From: Synergistaceae bacterium
Lineage (GTDB): Bacteria; Synergistota; Synergistia; Synergistales; Aminobacteriaceae
Length of the DNA: 64,000 nt
Assembly: GCA_017445405.1 (NCBI GenBank)
Contig: JAFSUD010000074.1
Coordinates: forward strand, 1 to 64,000
Direction of reading: 5' to 3'
Shown: one piece after another, positions 9,801 to 19,129 of the stretch
Numbering within the stretch: position 1 is the first letter of the stretch
Layout of the letters: each line of letters starts with the position of its first letter
Translations under genes and position numbers: made by a program
Notes under the pieces: model-generated
Seen by the model: only the letters and a program-made list of their open reading frames with translations
The model's database searches: none
Told to the model about the DNA's origin: nothing

Positions 9801-12800
9801 GCTCGCCCGAACGTGCAGAGGTCGTGTCGTTCTCGCCAGTTCCGAACGCCTCATCAGGGACGTACATAGTCGTGCGGAAGTCGGACACGGAGACAGTGCC
9901 TCCCGGAAGGTACAGCAGTGTAGCAGAGCTTGCAGGTAAACGTATCGGAGTGCAGACCGGGTCAATCTCTCAGCAGATAGTTTCTGAGGCAGTACCTACA
10001 GCAAAACAGGTATACATTGAGGGATATACTGACCAGATAATTGCGCTGAAGACCGGGAAAATTGATGCCTTCTGCACCGGACTTATGGCCGCAAAGTACT
10101 TGATGGCTGGCGACGACAGCATAACGTACATTGACGAGATGCTCTCACAGATGGAAGCTGCACCGATATTCCCGAAGACTGAAGCCGGAGAAAAACTGTG
10201 TGCCCAGTTCAGCGAGTTCTTCAAGAAGCTGGAGACAGACGGAACGCTTAAGAATTTGCTTGATGTATGGTTCGGCAGGGACGATAGCAAGAAAGTCGTG
10301 AAGGACTACACGCAGCTTCCTGCACCCAACGGAGTCCTTAAGATGGCGACTGATCCGTCAATACCTCCTCTAATGTACATCAAGGATAACAAGATAGTCG
10401 GCTATGATTTGGATTGTGCAGTTAGATTCTGCGAGGCGTACGGCTATGGACTCGAGATTGTCTCGATGAGTTTTCCGGGGATAATTCCTGCGCTGATGTC
10501 AGGGAAGTGCGACTTTGCGGCTTCCGCTGTAGCGGTAACTGATGAGCGCAAAGAAAATGTGCTGTTCTCATTCCCGAACATGAAGGACGGACACGTTTTT
10601 GTTGTCATGAAGCAGCCCGAAACTCCGGCCGTGAAGGGAACATACACCAGCATTGCAGAGATGGCGGGCAAGAGAATCGGCGTGCAAACCGGGATGGCTA
10701 ACGATACAGTCATCAATGCGCGTATTCCTTCAGCGAGGGCAGAGTACTTCGAATCACTGTCTGATATGCTGATGGCTATGCGCTCAGGAAGGATTGATGC
10801 CGTGTCATGCGCTCTATCTTCAGCTAAACACATGATGCTTGAGAATGATGATATTACCGTCATACCTGAGAACCTCGAGGATTTCGACATGGCCTCAATG
10901 TTTCCGAAGACGGAAAAAGGCGAAAGGCTCTGCAAAGAGTACAGCGAGTTCATCAAAACGCTCTGGGAGGACGGAACTATCCAGAAGCTCGGGCGCATGT
11001 GGATGGACTCTCTCGAGGGCAACCCGGACATTGAGGACTACACCAAACTTCCAGCGACTAACGGGACTCTGAAGATGGCGGTAGATTCCACTGTGCCGTT
11101 CGTCTACGTCAAGGATAACCGCGAGACAGGCTACGACATTGATATTGCGGTGCGGTTCTGCAGGGCGAAAGGCTACGGGCTTGAAGTTGTGCCGATGAAC
11201 TTCGGAGGAATGCTCGCCGGTGTGCAGTCAGGCAAGTATGACTTCTCGAGGAGCGTGTTCATCACTAAGGAACGTGAAGAAACTGCGCTGTTCTCTTTCC
11301 CGACGGTTCACTCTGGGAATGTCTTAGTCGTCATGAAGGAAGATATACAGCCGAAAATTTCCGGGCAGTACACGAGGATTGATGAGATGTCCGGCAGAAA
11401 GATAGGCGTGCAGACAGGAACAATGAATGCGCAGATTGTCGCAAAGAATATCCCTACTGCACACGTCGAGTACTTCGACTCGCTCCCAGATGCATTAATC
11501 GCCCTCAAGACAGGGAAGGTTGATGCGCTCTGCTGCTCCATCTTCGCGGCAAGGCACATGATGCTCGACAACGGCGACATCACCTACATCAACCACATGC
11601 TCACTGATGTAGACCTCGCACCGATATTCACGTCGTCGGACAAGGGCCGATCGCTGGCTCAGGAATACGGCGAGTTCATGAAGGGACTCTGGAATGACGG
11701 AACTATCGCGAAGATCGACTCTCTGTGGCTCGGCAAAGACGAGTCCCGGAAAGTCCTCGATGACTACACGAAACTTCCTGCGACGAACGGAACGCTCAGG
11801 ATGGCAGTTGACCCCTCGGCGATACCGTTCACCTACATGAAGGACGGCAAGGTTACCGGCTACGATATAGATTTGGCTGTGAGATTCTGCAAAGCAAGAG
11901 GCTACGGACTCGAGCTAGTCCCGATGTCGTTCTCGGCAATACTCCCGGCAGTGCAGTCAGGCAAGTGCGACTTCTCGTCGTGCATGACCTACACGCCGGA
12001 ACGTGCACAGATCGTACTCTACTCGCCGACACCGAACGCACGCTCAGGCAACGTTATTGTCGTCAGAAAGGTCAGCACACAACCTGAGCAGCCGAACATG
12101 ACTGGGAAATACACGAGGCTTTCAGACCTTGCCGGACACACGGTCGGAATTATCTTGGGAGCAAATCATGATACTTTTGCTTCTGAAAAAATCCCTGATG
12201 TGAAGATTGAGTATTTCCAGGATCTCAGCACTATAACGCTTGCTCTGCAGAACGGGAAGATTGATGCCTTCGCAAATACTCTCCCCACAGCAATATACAT
12301 GACTCATTCGCATAAGGATATTTCGTACATATCTGAACCGCTGGAGATCACAAATACTTATTCAGCGTTTACTGACTCTGAAAAGGGACGTGAAATCTGC
12401 GCAGGATATGCAGAGTTCATAAAATCGCTATGGGAGGACGGCACGGTTAAGCGTCTTGCGGACAAATGGATTTACGGTGAGGATGAGTCGCTGCGGACGC
12501 TGGAAGATTATTCTGCGCTGCCTGCTCCTAACGGTGTCCTGAAGATGGCGATAGACACAGGACGTATGCCGTTTGCGTATGTCAAGGACAACAAGATTAT
12601 CGGCTATGACATAGAGCTTGCGGCAATGTTCTGCAAGGCCAAAGGTTACGGGCTTGAAGTCTACTCTATGGATTTTGCCGGGATATTAGGCTCAATCAAG
12701 ACCGGGAAATGCGATTTAACAGGCAGTATCACACGGACAGAAGAACGTGCAGAAACTATGTTATTCTCGCCTGTCCCGAATGCAGAAACTCCGATAGTCC

Positions 12801-13606
12801 TTCTTGTGATGAAAGCTGAAGTTCCGCAATCCGCCCCGCAGGCCTCCCGCCCGTCTCCCGATATTGCAAAGGAGAAAAATGAGCCTTCATTCTTCGATGA
12901 ACTTGCTGCGAGCTTCAACAGGACATTTATCCGCGAGGAAAGATGGAGGCTGTTTGCTGAGGGCATCATGAACACAATGATTATTACTGTGCTGTCGATA
13001 CTCTGCGGTACGGCGTTGGGCTTCGTCGTGTATCTCTTCTGCAGGGGAGGAAACGTGATAGCTAACTTCATCACGCGCTTCTTCGTGTGGCTGATTCAGG
13101 GTACTCCGATGGTCGTGCTCCTGATGATTCTCTACTACATCATCTTCGGCAAGGTCGACATTGAGGGAATCTGGGTAGCAGTTATCGCCTTCTCGATGAC
13201 CTTCGGAGCAGGAGTCTACGGGATGCTGTGCTCGGGAGTAAACGCTCTCGACAGGGGGCAGACTGAAGCGGCCTATGCATTGGGCTTCACTGACAGACGG
13301 ACATTCTTCACGGTGATACTTCCTCAGGCAGCGTTGCACTTTATGCCTGCGTACAAGGGAGAAGTTGTCGCACTCATCAAGGCAACTGCAATTGTCGGCT
13401 ACATAGCTGTGCAGGATCTCACCAAGATGGGGGATATTGTCAGGAGCAGGACGTATGAAGCATTCTTCCCGTTAATCGCTGTGGCAGTGATTTACTTTGT
13501 GCTCGCTGGAATACTGAACGTGATAGTCGGCATCATTCACAACAGGATACGTCCCGAGAAGAGGAGCAGGAAAGACATACTGAGGGGGATAGATACGCAT
13601 GATTAG
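3899..13606 (+). CDS. Giant ABC transporter polypeptide: tandem family-3 solute-binding domains fused to an amino-acid permease
   Basis: The product has about 3235 residues. It starts with a lipoprotein-like signal (lipobox VAAC, Cys19). Next comes the C-terminal half of a solute-binding domain (to about 170), eleven complete SBP_bac_3 units of about 247 residues starting near 171, 415, 663, 909, 1159, 1409, 1649, 1899, 2143, 2386 and 2628, and the N-terminal half of a twelfth (from about 2876). The C-terminus (about 3000-3235) is a HisM/GlnP-type permease with five membrane segments and the EAA loop ([10 protein letters not shown] then ILPQAA). The ligand-binding Arg in the TPERAE-type motif is kept in all units except unit 4, which has His. 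The TTG start is backed by GAGAGGTG and by the TATAAT at 3853. GlnPQ-type proteins carry one or two binding domains; a dozen is exceptional. Likely substrates are polar amino acids. Confidence 0.93.
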   Translation: MRALMKFTGMLLLFAVAACGGCSGKSDTKKPVTSIQQLNDPAYTIAVSEAGAAFEAVKRDLPKAKRVHIEGQPAYDAVKMGKADACAYSRKQMEIAIANGLKGVRLLDGNIGEGTKISVGLSPASKIEELQGKINKFIAEVRASGVLDDMYKRWVIDGNRTMPDIALPSQSGIRLRVGTVGLIMPYNYYEGNTLTGYDIELSRRFAAWLGATLEFRTYDFSGVIAAAATGEIDCIMANLNITPERAEKINFSDVLFTEEVALMVRDSDSPAEPEHSSSISGFDGRRIGVATGTVHEGIVKEVLPKSEILYFDGYANEVMALASGKIDAIVDDEPIILMFEHENPSLRHIDGYLKNYSNAFILAKTPEADKIRSELDEFIRSINADGTLQKIRDVWLGNDDSAKTLPDYANYPDTNGTLRIATDNEAPPFVYIKDRKLAGYDVDIITRFCKAKGYRPEITSINFSSVLPAVQSGKSDVGIGAITITPERAESVNFTEPVYTGGAMLLVRKTEQDITADSSSGEEYFSTVSDLDGKRIGVTTGSMHADTVRELLPNAQVSFFDSTANLIGALTAGKIDAVARDDVISLAAERENPLIRHVEGYLGTIDNAFLLAKTPKADSLRNELNEFIRSLKADGTLQKIREVWINFDESVQIPPDYENCPATNGILKVAITSESTPFVYIKDGRLAGYEIDVITRFCKAQGYKPEFADMSFSSIIPAVMSGKYDVGLSGITITPERAESVNFTEPVYSGGGMLLVRKTERDMKAEQENHGIFSALRGKRIGVQTGVEPWAEAVRRKIPDARVVYYNTFTDMTAALKGRKIDAFVGDSPVISLIMSRNSEVTMFPELLGDSIDISVMLPKTGKGRALKAQWDEFITRFRNDGGLESLVRKWTGTDDNAKTMKDYSSLPATNGVLVMATEGEYEPFNYYRGTELAGLEVELAVKFCEAYGYGLNVKAVAYDGIFPAVAAGRYDFALDTFVSSDEHAENMLFSVPYYACATGIAVLKPEAPSSPAAPETPRAKYMKPADLAGTRIGVQTGTTNDKAAAKFIPGARIDYFDSFADIVTALRLGKIEAACLALNAARFMLLTNEDLAVLDKPLAELDAAPVFAKTEAGKRLCDQFNAFIKAQWENGTFQRMDSVWFGKDESKRTVKDYSNLPAPNGTLKMAVDTTLAPFAYVKDNRIVGYEVEMAVKFCEENGYGLEVVPMSFSAIIPAIASGKCDFASCTIAITAERAEQVLFASPNAKTGNVLVVRKSDTNSAPEAPASSSAPEPGFGSLEGKRVGVLTGTMHPGYVAKFVPTAKCEYFDSETDIFTALKAGKVDAVCTDIPMARFVIASDNSFVMLGDKLADMECSPVFAKTDKGRKLCDEFSAFIKACRDNGTLQEIDSIWLGDDDSRRVMKDYRNLPAPNGTLRMAVDLSIVPFTYMKNNMIVGYDVDCVARFCEAYGYGLAVVPMTFSAVIPAVASGKCDIAAGSITRTGERAEQVLFASPNLRSGIAFYVRKPGVRSRASAVDTLSGKRIGVQTGTTHPQIAAQFAPSAQLVYFDSTADVFTALRAGKIDAVCTNTPIARFVMIEDDRISMLGDELITMDCSPVFPKTEKGERLRAQVSEFVKACRIDGTLQEIDSVWFGHDDSKRTVKDYRNLPAPNGTLRMATDPSLVPFAYMKDNKIVGYDVDFAVRFCEKYGYGLEVVPMAFGALIPALQSGRCDFAECSIAYTPERAENVLYAESNLKSGYAFFVMNQETRTPRTSAKPRARFTGIDDLAGKRIGVQAGTRSPEVIKKFIPSAQLVYHDSPADNLLALKTGKLDAISLAEHTARVMMADNKDIAFLGHRLTNVDMSPIFPKTDKGRRLQEEYSEFVRSLWEDGTIRQIDSVWLGNDESKKAVKDYTNLPAPNGTLRMAVDTSMIPFVYVKDNKIVGYDIDIAVRFCEAKGYGLKVVPMVFPAIIPAVSTSKCDFSCSLTRSPERAEVVSFSPVPNASSGTYIVVRKSDTETVPPGRYSSVAELAGKRIGVQTGSISQQIVSEAVPTAKQVYIEGYTDQIIALKTGKIDAFCTGLMAAKYLMAGDDSITYIDEMLSQMEAAPIFPKTEAGEKLCAQFSEFFKKLETDGTLKNLLDVWFGRDDSKKVVKDYTQLPAPNGVLKMATDPSIPPLMYIKDNKIVGYDLDCAVRFCEAYGYGLEIVSMSFPGIIPALMSGKCDFAASAVAVTDERKENVLFSFPNMKDGHVFVVMKQPETPAVKGTYTSIAEMAGKRIGVQTGMANDTVINARIPSARAEYFESLSDMLMAMRSGRIDAVSCALSSAKHMMLENDDITVIPENLEDFDMASMFPKTEKGERLCKEYSEFIKTLWEDGTIQKLGRMWMDSLEGNPDIEDYTKLPATNGTLKMAVDSTVPFVYVKDNRETGYDIDIAVRFCRAKGYGLEVVPMNFGGMLAGVQSGKYDFSRSVFITKEREETALFSFPTVHSGNVLVVMKEDIQPKISGQYTRIDEMSGRKIGVQTGTMNAQIVAKNIPTAHVEYFDSLPDALIALKTGKVDALCCSIFAARHMMLDNGDITYINHMLTDVDLAPIFTSSDKGRSLAQEYGEFMKGLWNDGTIAKIDSLWLGKDESRKVLDDYTKLPATNGTLRMAVDPSAIPFTYMKDGKVTGYDIDLAVRFCKARGYGLELVPMSFSAILPAVQSGKCDFSSCMTYTPERAQIVLYSPTPNARSGNVIVVRKVSTQPEQPNMTGKYTRLSDLAGHTVGIILGANHDTFASEKIPDVKIEYFQDLSTITLALQNGKIDAFANTLPTAIYMTHSHKDISYISEPLEITNTYSAFTDSEKGREICAGYAEFIKSLWEDGTVKRLADKWIYGEDESLRTLEDYSALPAPNGVLKMAIDTGRMPFAYVKDNKIIGYDIELAAMFCKAKGYGLEVYSMDFAGILGSIKTGKCDLTGSITRTEERAETMLFSPVPNAETPIVLLVMKAEVPQSAPQASRPSPDIAKEKNEPSFFDELAASFNRTFIREERWRLFAEGIMNTMIITVLSILCGTALGFVVYLFCRGGNVIANFITRFFVWLIQGTPMVVLLMILYYIIFGKVDIEGIWVAVIAFSMTFGAGVYGMLCSGVNALDRGQTEAAYALGFTDRRTFFTVILPQAALHFMPAYKGEVVALIKATAIVGYIAVQDLTKMGDIVRSRTYEAFFPLIAVAVIYFVLAGILNVIVGIIHNRIRPEKRSRKDILRGIDTHD
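4411..12830 (+). repeat. Coding tandem repeat of about 740 bp (solute-binding domain units)
   Basis: Unit boundaries recur at about 5140, 5887, 6625, 7375, 8125, 8845, 9595, 10327, 11055, 11783 and 12527, each marked by a Pro-Ala-x-Asn-Gly followed by a Leu-x-Met-Ala stretch. Units 5-8 look closer to each other than to units 1-3, which suggests repeated internal duplication. Confidence 0.9.
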
Positions 13607-14666
13607 GCTTGAACACGTCAGGAAAGTTTACCCGAACGTTACGCCGTTAAAGGATGTCAGCACAGAGATTCACGACGGCGACATAATATCGGTAATCGGG
13701 CCTTCAGGGACAGGCAAGAGCACACTATTACGGTGCATAAATCTGCTTGAGCGTCCCGACGGAGGCAGGATATTTCTGGACAAGGAGGAGATAACCAGTC
13801 CCAAGTGCGACGTTCCCAAAGTCCGCCAGAAAATGGGGATGGTCTTCCAGTCCTTCAACCTCTTCGGGCATCTGACCATCATAGAGAACATAATGCTTGC
13901 TCCTGTGAAGCTGAAGGGAGCATCGAGGCAGGAAGCATACGACGAGGGAATGAAGCTCCTGCGTCAGGTAGGCTTGGCTGAAAAGGTGCTGAATTACCCT
14001 CACGAACTCTCCGGAGGCCAGAAGCAGAGAATCGCTATAGCCAGAGCGTTGGCTATGAATCCCGACGTGATACTCTTCGACGAGCCGACGAGCGCGTTAG
14101 ATCCCACGATGGTCGGAGAAGTTCAGGCAGTCATTCGGGACTTGGCCAAGACCGGCAAGACTATGATGATAGTTACGCACGAGATGAACTTTGCCCGCAC
14201 AGTGAGCAACAGAATCTTCTACATGGACGACGGAGGCATCTATGAGGACGGGACACCCGAGCAGATATTTACCCGGCCTCAGCGCGACAGGACGAGAAGA
14301 TTTATTCAGAGGCTAAAGGTGTTAGAGTTTGCTATCGAGAGCAGGGATTACGACTTCCCTGCGACTGTATCGGCTATTGAGGAATACTGCAGGAAAAATC
14401 TAGTCTCACCTCACACGTGCAACAGGATTCAGCTCGCGTTTGAGGAACTCGTCCAGCAGATTCTCCTCCCGTGTCTCGCAGCTCCGAAGCTCACCGTAGC
14501 AGTCGAGTACTCCGAAGCAGACGGCCAGGCAGTGATGACCGTGAACTCTGACTCGATGACGGCTAATCCCCTTGATGGAGCAGACGAGTTGTCGCTCGCG
14601 GTGCTGAAGGGCGCAGCATCGGAGATAACGTATTCTGCAGGAAGCCTCAAGCTCGCGATAAAGTAA
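13599..14666 (+). CDS. Polar amino-acid ABC transporter ATPase with an extra C-terminal GHKL-like domain
   Basis: This 355-residue protein powers the giant transporter; its ATG overlaps the transporter stop by 8 bases. Residues 1-240 are a GlnQ/HisP-type ATPase with Walker [10 protein letters not shown], a Q-loop in [10 protein letters not shown], signature LSGGQKQR and Walker [14 protein letters not shown]. GlnQ proteins normally end near residue 245. Here about 110 residues follow, including [13 protein letters not shown], which resembles the N-box helix of histidine-kinase/anti-sigma (GHKL) ATPases, and a terminal beta-strand-like part. The extension could be a regulatory or degenerate GHKL domain; that reading is inference. 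Confidence 0.92.
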   Translation: MIRLEHVRKVYPNVTPLKDVSTEIHDGDIISVIGPSGTGKSTLLRCINLLERPDGGRIFLDKEEITSPKCDVPKVRQKMGMVFQSFNLFGHLTIIENIMLAPVKLKGASRQEAYDEGMKLLRQVGLAEKVLNYPHELSGGQKQRIAIARALAMNPDVILFDEPTSALDPTMVGEVQAVIRDLAKTGKTMMIVTHEMNFARTVSNRIFYMDDGGIYEDGTPEQIFTRPQRDRTRRFIQRLKVLEFAIESRDYDFPATVSAIEEYCRKNLVSPHTCNRIQLAFEELVQQILLPCLAAPKLTVAVEYSEADGQAVMTVNSDSMTANPLDGADELSLAVLKGAASEITYSAGSLKLAIK

Positions 14667-14701
14667 GCTGTAGTGCTTGTGTGTTATGCGTGAACTAAGG
14701 C

Positions 14702-14707
14702 TATAAT
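14702..14707 (+). promoter_or_regulatory. Possible -10 of the tat operon
   Basis: TATAAT lies 34 bases before the tatB start. The nearest -35-like sequence, TTGTGT, is 19 bases upstream, so the promoter is only moderately convincing. Confidence 0.4.
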
Positions 14708-14735
14708 TGCAGCAAAGAAAGAAGGTGTCAGTGAT

Positions 14736-15083
14736 TTGTTCAGCGTTGGATTTTCTGAGTTACTGTTAATCTTGGTGATAGCTTACGTGTTCGTAGGGCC
14801 TGAAGACCTGCCCAAAGTTGCAAGATGGCTCGGTCGTGCAGTGAAGCGTATTCGTCTGCTTGTCCGTGAACTCAGGACGGAAACAGGCATTGATGAAGTC
14901 ATCGAGGAGACTAAGACTCTGCGAAGGGACATTGACGAGGCAGTGAAGGATAACGACATTACCCGCAATATCCGTGAAGTTCACGGCGAACTCTCGGGAC
15001 TCGGCCAGGACGTAACGCGCAGCATCAGCGAGGCGAAAGCTGACACCTTCAGGACATCATCACAGGAGGGACATAAACAATGA
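14736..15083 (+). CDS. tatB: Twin-arginine translocase subunit TatB
   Basis: The 115-residue protein has one N-terminal membrane segment (MFSVGFSELLLILVIAYVF), the Gly-Pro hinge (VGPEDLP), an amphipathic helix and a long charged cytoplasmic tail, which fits TatB better than TatA. The start is TTG with an AGAAGGTG site upstream. It forms the substrate-recognition complex with TatC. Its stop overlaps the tatA start by 4 bases (ATGA), so the two are probably translationally coupled. Confidence 0.88.
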   Translation: MFSVGFSELLLILVIAYVFVGPEDLPKVARWLGRAVKRIRLLVRELRTETGIDEVIEETKTLRRDIDEAVKDNDITRNIREVHGELSGLGQDVTRSISEAKADTFRTSSQEGHKQ

Positions 15084-15262
15084 GGCTTGGAGCAACGGAG
15101 ATAATACTAATCATCATCCTTGCGCTGGTATTATTCGGGGGCGGAAAGCTGGCGAGCGTCGGCAAGTCGTTAGGTAAGAGCATAAAGGACTTCAAGAACG
15201 AGATAAAGGACGACACTCCCGACAAGAAGGACTCTGACTCTGACGGAGACGTTAAGGCGTAA
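15080..15262 (+). CDS. tatA: Twin-arginine translocase pore subunit TatA
   Basis: This 60-residue protein has the TatA pattern: a short N-terminal membrane helix (TEIILIIILALVLFGGGKL), an FGGGKL hinge, the amphipathic helix GKSLGKSIKDFKNE and an acidic tail. It would form the pore for folded Tat substrates. It sits between tatB and tatC. At least two Tat substrates are encoded nearby (213-1697 and 16024-18228). Confidence 0.9.
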   Translation: MRLGATEIILIIILALVLFGGGKLASVGKSLGKSIKDFKNEIKDDTPDKKDSDSDGDVKA

Positions 15263-15265
15263 GCT

Positions 15266-15976
15266 ATGCCGGAAGAGAAAACAGCACTCCTCACTCACTT
15301 AATCGAGCTGAGGCGTGCTCTTATTGTCTGCGCTGTCAGTGTGGCTGTGTTGTTCTGCGTGATCTTCGGCTTCCTGATTGACTACCTGATGACGTGGCTC
15401 ACTGCTCCGATTCAGGCGAGGGGCATTGAGATAATCTACACTGCCATGAGCGAGGCATTATTGACGAAGTTCAAGGTGTCAGTGATTGCGTCAATAATCT
15501 GCGCGAGTCCGGTAATCATCTGGCAGATATGGAGCTTCATCAAGCCGGGCCTATACCCTGAAGAACAGAAGAAATGCCGTTATCTGTTCCTCGTGATGCT
15601 GGGGCTGTTCCTGCTCGGGGTATCGTTCTGCTACATGGTAGTGTACAGCTTCGCGGTTGACTTCTTCCTCGTTCAGGGGACAGGATTCGCAGCACCGTTA
15701 TTGTCGCTCGACAGCTACATAGGATTCCTATTGAGCTTCATTCTGCCGTTCGGGATCTCGTTTCAGTTGCCTGCAGCACTCTACATGACGACCCGAGTCG
15801 GCTGGACGAATCACGCAATGCTCGCCTCAAAGCGAAAATATGTCCTGCTCGCTGTCTTCACGATCGCTGCGATACTTACCCCTCCAGATGTGGTCTCTCA
15901 GGTCGCACTTGGAATACCTCTCTACGCACTCTACGAGGTAGGGATTCAGGTCTCACGTTTTGCAGGCAAAAAATGA
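15266..15976 (+). CDS. tatC: Twin-arginine translocase subunit TatC
   Basis: The 236-residue integral membrane protein recognises the twin-arginine signal. The N-terminal HLIELRRALI matches the conserved TatC HLxELRxR region, and the block SFIKPGLYPEEQK is typical of the loop after the second helix. About six membrane segments are visible. It starts 3 bases after tatA and closes the tatBAC operon. It converges on the flavoprotein gene at 16024. Confidence 0.96.
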   Translation: MPEEKTALLTHLIELRRALIVCAVSVAVLFCVIFGFLIDYLMTWLTAPIQARGIEIIYTAMSEALLTKFKVSVIASIICASPVIIWQIWSFIKPGLYPEEQKKCRYLFLVMLGLFLLGVSFCYMVVYSFAVDFFLVQGTGFAAPLLSLDSYIGFLLSFILPFGISFQLPAALYMTTRVGWTNHAMLASKRKYVLLAVFTIAAILTPPDVVSQVALGIPLYALYEVGIQVSRFAGKK

Positions 15977-16005
15977 GGGAGGCCGGAATCTCTCCAGCTC
16001 TCCCT
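15970..16005 (-). terminator. Terminator between tatC and the flavoprotein gene
   Basis: GGGAG-type arms at 15977-15982 and 16000-16004 pair around a loop of about 17 bases. On the minus strand they are followed by TCATTTTTTG, so the hairpin mainly ends the flavoprotein transcript. It overlaps the end of tatC. Confidence 0.6.
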
Positions 16006-16023
16006 TCGTCAGCTCTTCTCTTG

Positions 16024-18228
16024 CTACTGAGCGATAAGTCCTGCTTTCACCATCGCCTTAGTCAATGCCTCGCAGAATGCCTTTGACGTTATCGTCGCTC
16101 CTGTTACCGCGTCGAGCTCCGGAGACTGCTTCTCGAGTGCGGACTTGATTAACGGCTCAAACGCTACATCACCAATGCCCGGAGTCTCGGACTGCTTCAG
16201 TATCTTGATGTCCGTTATCTTCTTGTCGTTCACGCTTATCTGCACCTGAACCGGCCCGCCCATTCCGTTATCTGACGTTCCGACGTAGGTATCTCCTGCC
16301 TTCGACTCTGCTGCTCCGACTGCCGAGTCTGCTGCTGCCTTTGCTGCTGCCTCTGAGCCGGGCATGAACGTAACGTCGTAGCGGTTGCGTATCACGGTCA
16401 GGTCGTTCGTCTCCATTCCTGCAAATTTCGGGTCGAGGTCGGTCGAGGCTGTCGCGAGTCCGTTTTCGTCAACCGATGCTGCAGCACGTCCCGCAATGTA
16501 TCCGCCGGTCATGCAGCGTCCGAGTCCGTGAATGCGCATTGCTCCCGACGACTCACCTGCACAGAAGAGTCCGGGTATCGGCTTCGCGTCGAGGTCGAGA
16601 ACCTGATAGTCCTTGTTGACGCGGAGTCCTGCGAGCGTGTCATGAAGTGATGGCATAGCCCACAGCGCGTAAAACGGGCCTTTCTCTATCTTGTAGCCGA
16701 GAGACTTCTTGCCCCAGTCGTCATCTACTCCTGCCTCAACTGCTGCGTTGTAGCGTCTGATGGTCTCGACTAGAATCGCAGGATCCATGTGGATATTCTC
16801 GTAGTACTTATTTATTACGGCCTTTGCAAGTTCTTCCAGAGTGTCGGCCTTGAACGCATACCCGCCTTCATAGTCGACGACTCCCTGCACCATATTCCAG
16901 TCGTTGCGCTCTGCTGCTCCTGCGTCGAAGATCGCCCAAAGAGGCCCGCCGAAGCACTGTGCGTTTCCGTCTCCGTCCGGGTCAATGAACACTGAGGCTA
17001 ATGCTGTGTCGAAGAAGTCAAATCTGTCCTCAACGTATTTAGAGGTGTTGTACTTGTCCTCATTGCCGCATCTCTGGCCGAGCATGTTCACGATTACTAG
17101 GCTGTCAAAGTCTGGCTTGATTCCGTTTGCGCGGACGAGAGGCCATACTTTGCTGTACTCGGAGAAGCCTTTGCCGTAGCCGTACCTGCACCCGAACCTG
17201 CTCGGGGTCGTCAGCCATCCGCCGGAGTTGTTGGCGTATGCTGCCATCGTTCCGAGAGCCGCTCCTATTCTCATTGCAGCAAGCTCACCCGAAGCGTCCT
17301 GATCCGAGAAGGGCATTCCTCCGAGTCCGTCGAACTCCGGCCCGAGTCTGGGGTCAAACATTGTCCTGAAGGCCTCGTTGCCGACAGAACCTCCCGTGCA
17401 GATGATTACGCCCTTCTTTGCCTTGATGTTTACGGTTGGCTGGGTCATGTCGATGTTGCCGTCCGTGAAGAAACTCTTTAACGGTTCAGACTGTCCGGGC
17501 ATGATGTGAGGCGTGTAGCTCGCCTGAACTCCGGTAACTCTTCCGCCCTCACGATAGAGGCTGTCCATGTGGTAGTTCAGAAGGAATTTTGCTCCGCCGT
17601 CGCGCAATGACTTCTCGAGAGGACGGGTTACGCCAATTCCGCAGACCGCTGTTCCTGTGTACATGTTCTCCCACTGTGATGCGTCCGCGTATGTCTGGCG
17701 GGGGACACTCTCCGGCTCGTTGGCGTTGTCGAGTGCCTTGTAGTAGTCGTGCTTGTAGGGTTCTCTGTCCTGAACTACTAAGCCTTTCGCGATGAAGAAC
17801 TCGTAGCTCTCATGCATTGCGTTTGCGGTTGACCTGACGACTGCGCGCTCGTTGTAGCGTGTGGTGTTGGGCACGCCTCTTGTGTGGTCGAAGTAGTAGA
17901 GGTCTGCCGAGTCACGTACGCCGTATTTCTGCTGGACGGACATATAAGCTCCGTTGTGCAGGTAGCCCTCGCTCACTGCTGCGTGGCCTCCGACATCCCA
18001 GTTTGCGTCAACGATGATAACGCTCGCTCCGTCTGCCTGTGCCTTGAGTGCTGCGGGGAGTCCTGCTCCGCCTGCTCCGATTACTACTACGTCAGCCTCT
18101 AAGTCCCACTTCACGGACTGTGAGTCTTCTGCGTGTGATTCGCCGGGCTTGAACATGCTCATTGCTGCAAGTCCGAGTGCGCCTGCTGCTGTGCCCTTGA
18201 GGAAACTTCTTCTGCTAAGTTCCGGCAT
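16024..18228 (-). CDS. Tat-exported FAD-dependent reductase with C-terminal FMN-binding domain (fumarate/urocanate reductase type)
   Basis: The 734-residue protein has a twin-arginine signal (SRRSFLKGT then a hydrophobic stretch ending SHA, about 32 residues). A FAD-binding domain follows, with the dinucleotide motif VVVIGAGGAGLPAALKA near residue 47 and the family signature RIHGLGRCMTGGYIAG near residue 570. The last 90 residues form an FMN-binding domain with DAVTGATITS, where ApbE attaches FMN covalently to the Thr. The enzyme should reduce an unsaturated carboxylate in the periplasm as an electron sink. The substrate is not predictable here. It has its own promoter at 18275-18303 and an AGGAGG site. 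Confidence 0.9.
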   Translation of the reverse strand: MPELSRRSFLKGTAAGALGLAAMSMFKPGESHAEDSQSVKWDLEADVVVIGAGGAGLPAALKAQADGASVIIVDANWDVGGHAAVSEGYLHNGAYMSVQQKYGVRDSADLYYFDHTRGVPNTTRYNERAVVRSTANAMHESYEFFIAKGLVVQDREPYKHDYYKALDNANEPESVPRQTYADASQWENMYTGTAVCGIGVTRPLEKSLRDGGAKFLLNYHMDSLYREGGRVTGVQASYTPHIMPGQSEPLKSFFTDGNIDMTQPTVNIKAKKGVIICTGGSVGNEAFRTMFDPRLGPEFDGLGGMPFSDQDASGELAAMRIGAALGTMAAYANNSGGWLTTPSRFGCRYGYGKGFSEYSKVWPLVRANGIKPDFDSLVIVNMLGQRCGNEDKYNTSKYVEDRFDFFDTALASVFIDPDGDGNAQCFGGPLWAIFDAGAAERNDWNMVQGVVDYEGGYAFKADTLEELAKAVINKYYENIHMDPAILVETIRRYNAAVEAGVDDDWGKKSLGYKIEKGPFYALWAMPSLHDTLAGLRVNKDYQVLDLDAKPIPGLFCAGESSGAMRIHGLGRCMTGGYIAGRAAASVDENGLATASTDLDPKFAGMETNDLTVIRNRYDVTFMPGSEAAAKAAADSAVGAAESKAGDTYVGTSDNGMGGPVQVQISVNDKKITDIKILKQSETPGIGDVAFEPLIKSALEKQSPELDAVTGATITSKAFCEALTKAMVKAGLIAQ

Positions 18229-18274
18229 AAAGTATTTACCTCCTGTTATGTATATAGTTTGTTGGGACGAACTA

Positions 18275-18303
18275 ATTATACGTTATGCTCATTGCCATAT
18301 CAA
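18275..18303 (-). promoter_or_regulatory. Promoter of the flavoprotein gene
   Basis: On the minus strand TTGATA (18298-18303) and TATAAT (18275-18280) are 17 bases apart, a near-consensus pair ending about 46 bases before the start codon. It lies just after the stop of the RraA-like gene, so the flavoprotein can be expressed independently of it. Confidence 0.75.
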
Positions 18304-18311
18304 CGCAGAAT

Positions 18312-18962
18312 CTACAGGGTTTCCAGCCTGCTTATGAGTTCGGTGAAGCCGTAGATGTCTAACGTAGTCATTCCGGCCTTGAGCTGCTCGACAATATGAG
18401 ACTCCTTCTCGAACTTGGCCAGAGCATGAGCGAACACTTCATCTTCATCTTCACGCGGAACGACGACCACGCCGTCGCAATCTCCCGCGACAATATCTCC
18501 CGGATTCACTAGCACGCCTCCGCAGAGTACGGGCACATTAACCTCACCGAGTGATTTCTTCACCGTGCCTGATGGGTTGAAGGCCTTCACGAACATCGGG
18601 AAGCCCATAGCCTTAATGTCCTGCGAGTCCCTGCATGAGCCGTCAAGAATCACTCCCGCGATTCCTCTGACCTGACAAGCCAACGCCATAATGTCCCCGA
18701 AATGTCCGGCCTCCGTGTAACCGTGAACATCCAGAACGAGAACGTCTCCCTCATGAGCTGTGTAGATTGCCTGATGAAGTGCTAGGTTGTCTCCGGGATA
18801 GCATCTCGCTGTAACTGCCCGGCCAAGTACATGGCTTGCGGGGTCTATGGGCTTGATTGACGAATGCATTACCCCTTGACGCGGAGCATTATTGTTATTG
18901 TCCGCGATGTTGCCTGTCGGGAGCTGTGAGAGCTGTGCGAGCTTTTCTTTTGTGAGTTCCAT
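18312..18962 (-). CDS. RraA-like protein (HMG/CHA aldolase superfamily)
   Basis: The 216-residue protein has the superfamily core: GDNLALHQAI, then GHFGDIMALACQVRGIAGV and ILDGSCRDSQDI, where the Arg-Asp pair binds the carboxylate substrate and metal. Members include 4-carboxy-4-hydroxy-2-oxoadipate and 4-hydroxy-4-methyl-2-oxoglutarate aldolases, oxaloacetate decarboxylases and the RNase E inhibitor RraA. Next to a dicarboxylate transporter and a flavoprotein reductase, an aldolase or decarboxylase role is more likely than RNA regulation. The start has an AAGGAGG site immediately after the gltS remnant. Confidence 0.85.
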   Translation of the reverse strand: MELTKEKLAQLSQLPTGNIADNNNNAPRQGVMHSSIKPIDPASHVLGRAVTARCYPGDNLALHQAIYTAHEGDVLVLDVHGYTEAGHFGDIMALACQVRGIAGVILDGSCRDSQDIKAMGFPMFVKAFNPSGTVKKSLGEVNVPVLCGGVLVNPGDIVAGDCDGVVVVPREDEDEVFAHALAKFEKESHIVEQLKAGMTTLDIYGFTELISRLETL

Positions 18963-18977
18963 GATGATTATTCCTCC

Positions 18978-19129
18978 TTAGCTTAACCAGTTTATGAACA
19001 GTGTAATCACTATTGGGTTCATGATGTTGATAAAGATTACCGTTATTGCGGGAAGCACAAACCACACCGTGCGTTCCCCGTGCTGCGCGACCGATGCAGG
19101 GTCATACTTCCCAATATTTGTCTGCGTGC
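18978..19129 (-). pseudogene. 3'-end remnant of a second gltS copy
   Basis: Starting directly after the gltS stop, one frame encodes about 45 residues ending WFVLPAITVIFINIMNPIVI and then TLFINWLS. This is nearly the same as the end of the intact neighbour, and the DNA at 18978-19075 matches 19130-19227 closely. The part before it (NIGKYDPASVAQHGER) differs from the neighbour, so this is the tail of a diverged paralog rather than an exact copy. A longer frame to 19370 exists but reads gltS out of frame. Loss of the rest by recombination between the two 3' ends is the simplest explanation. Confidence 0.8.
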
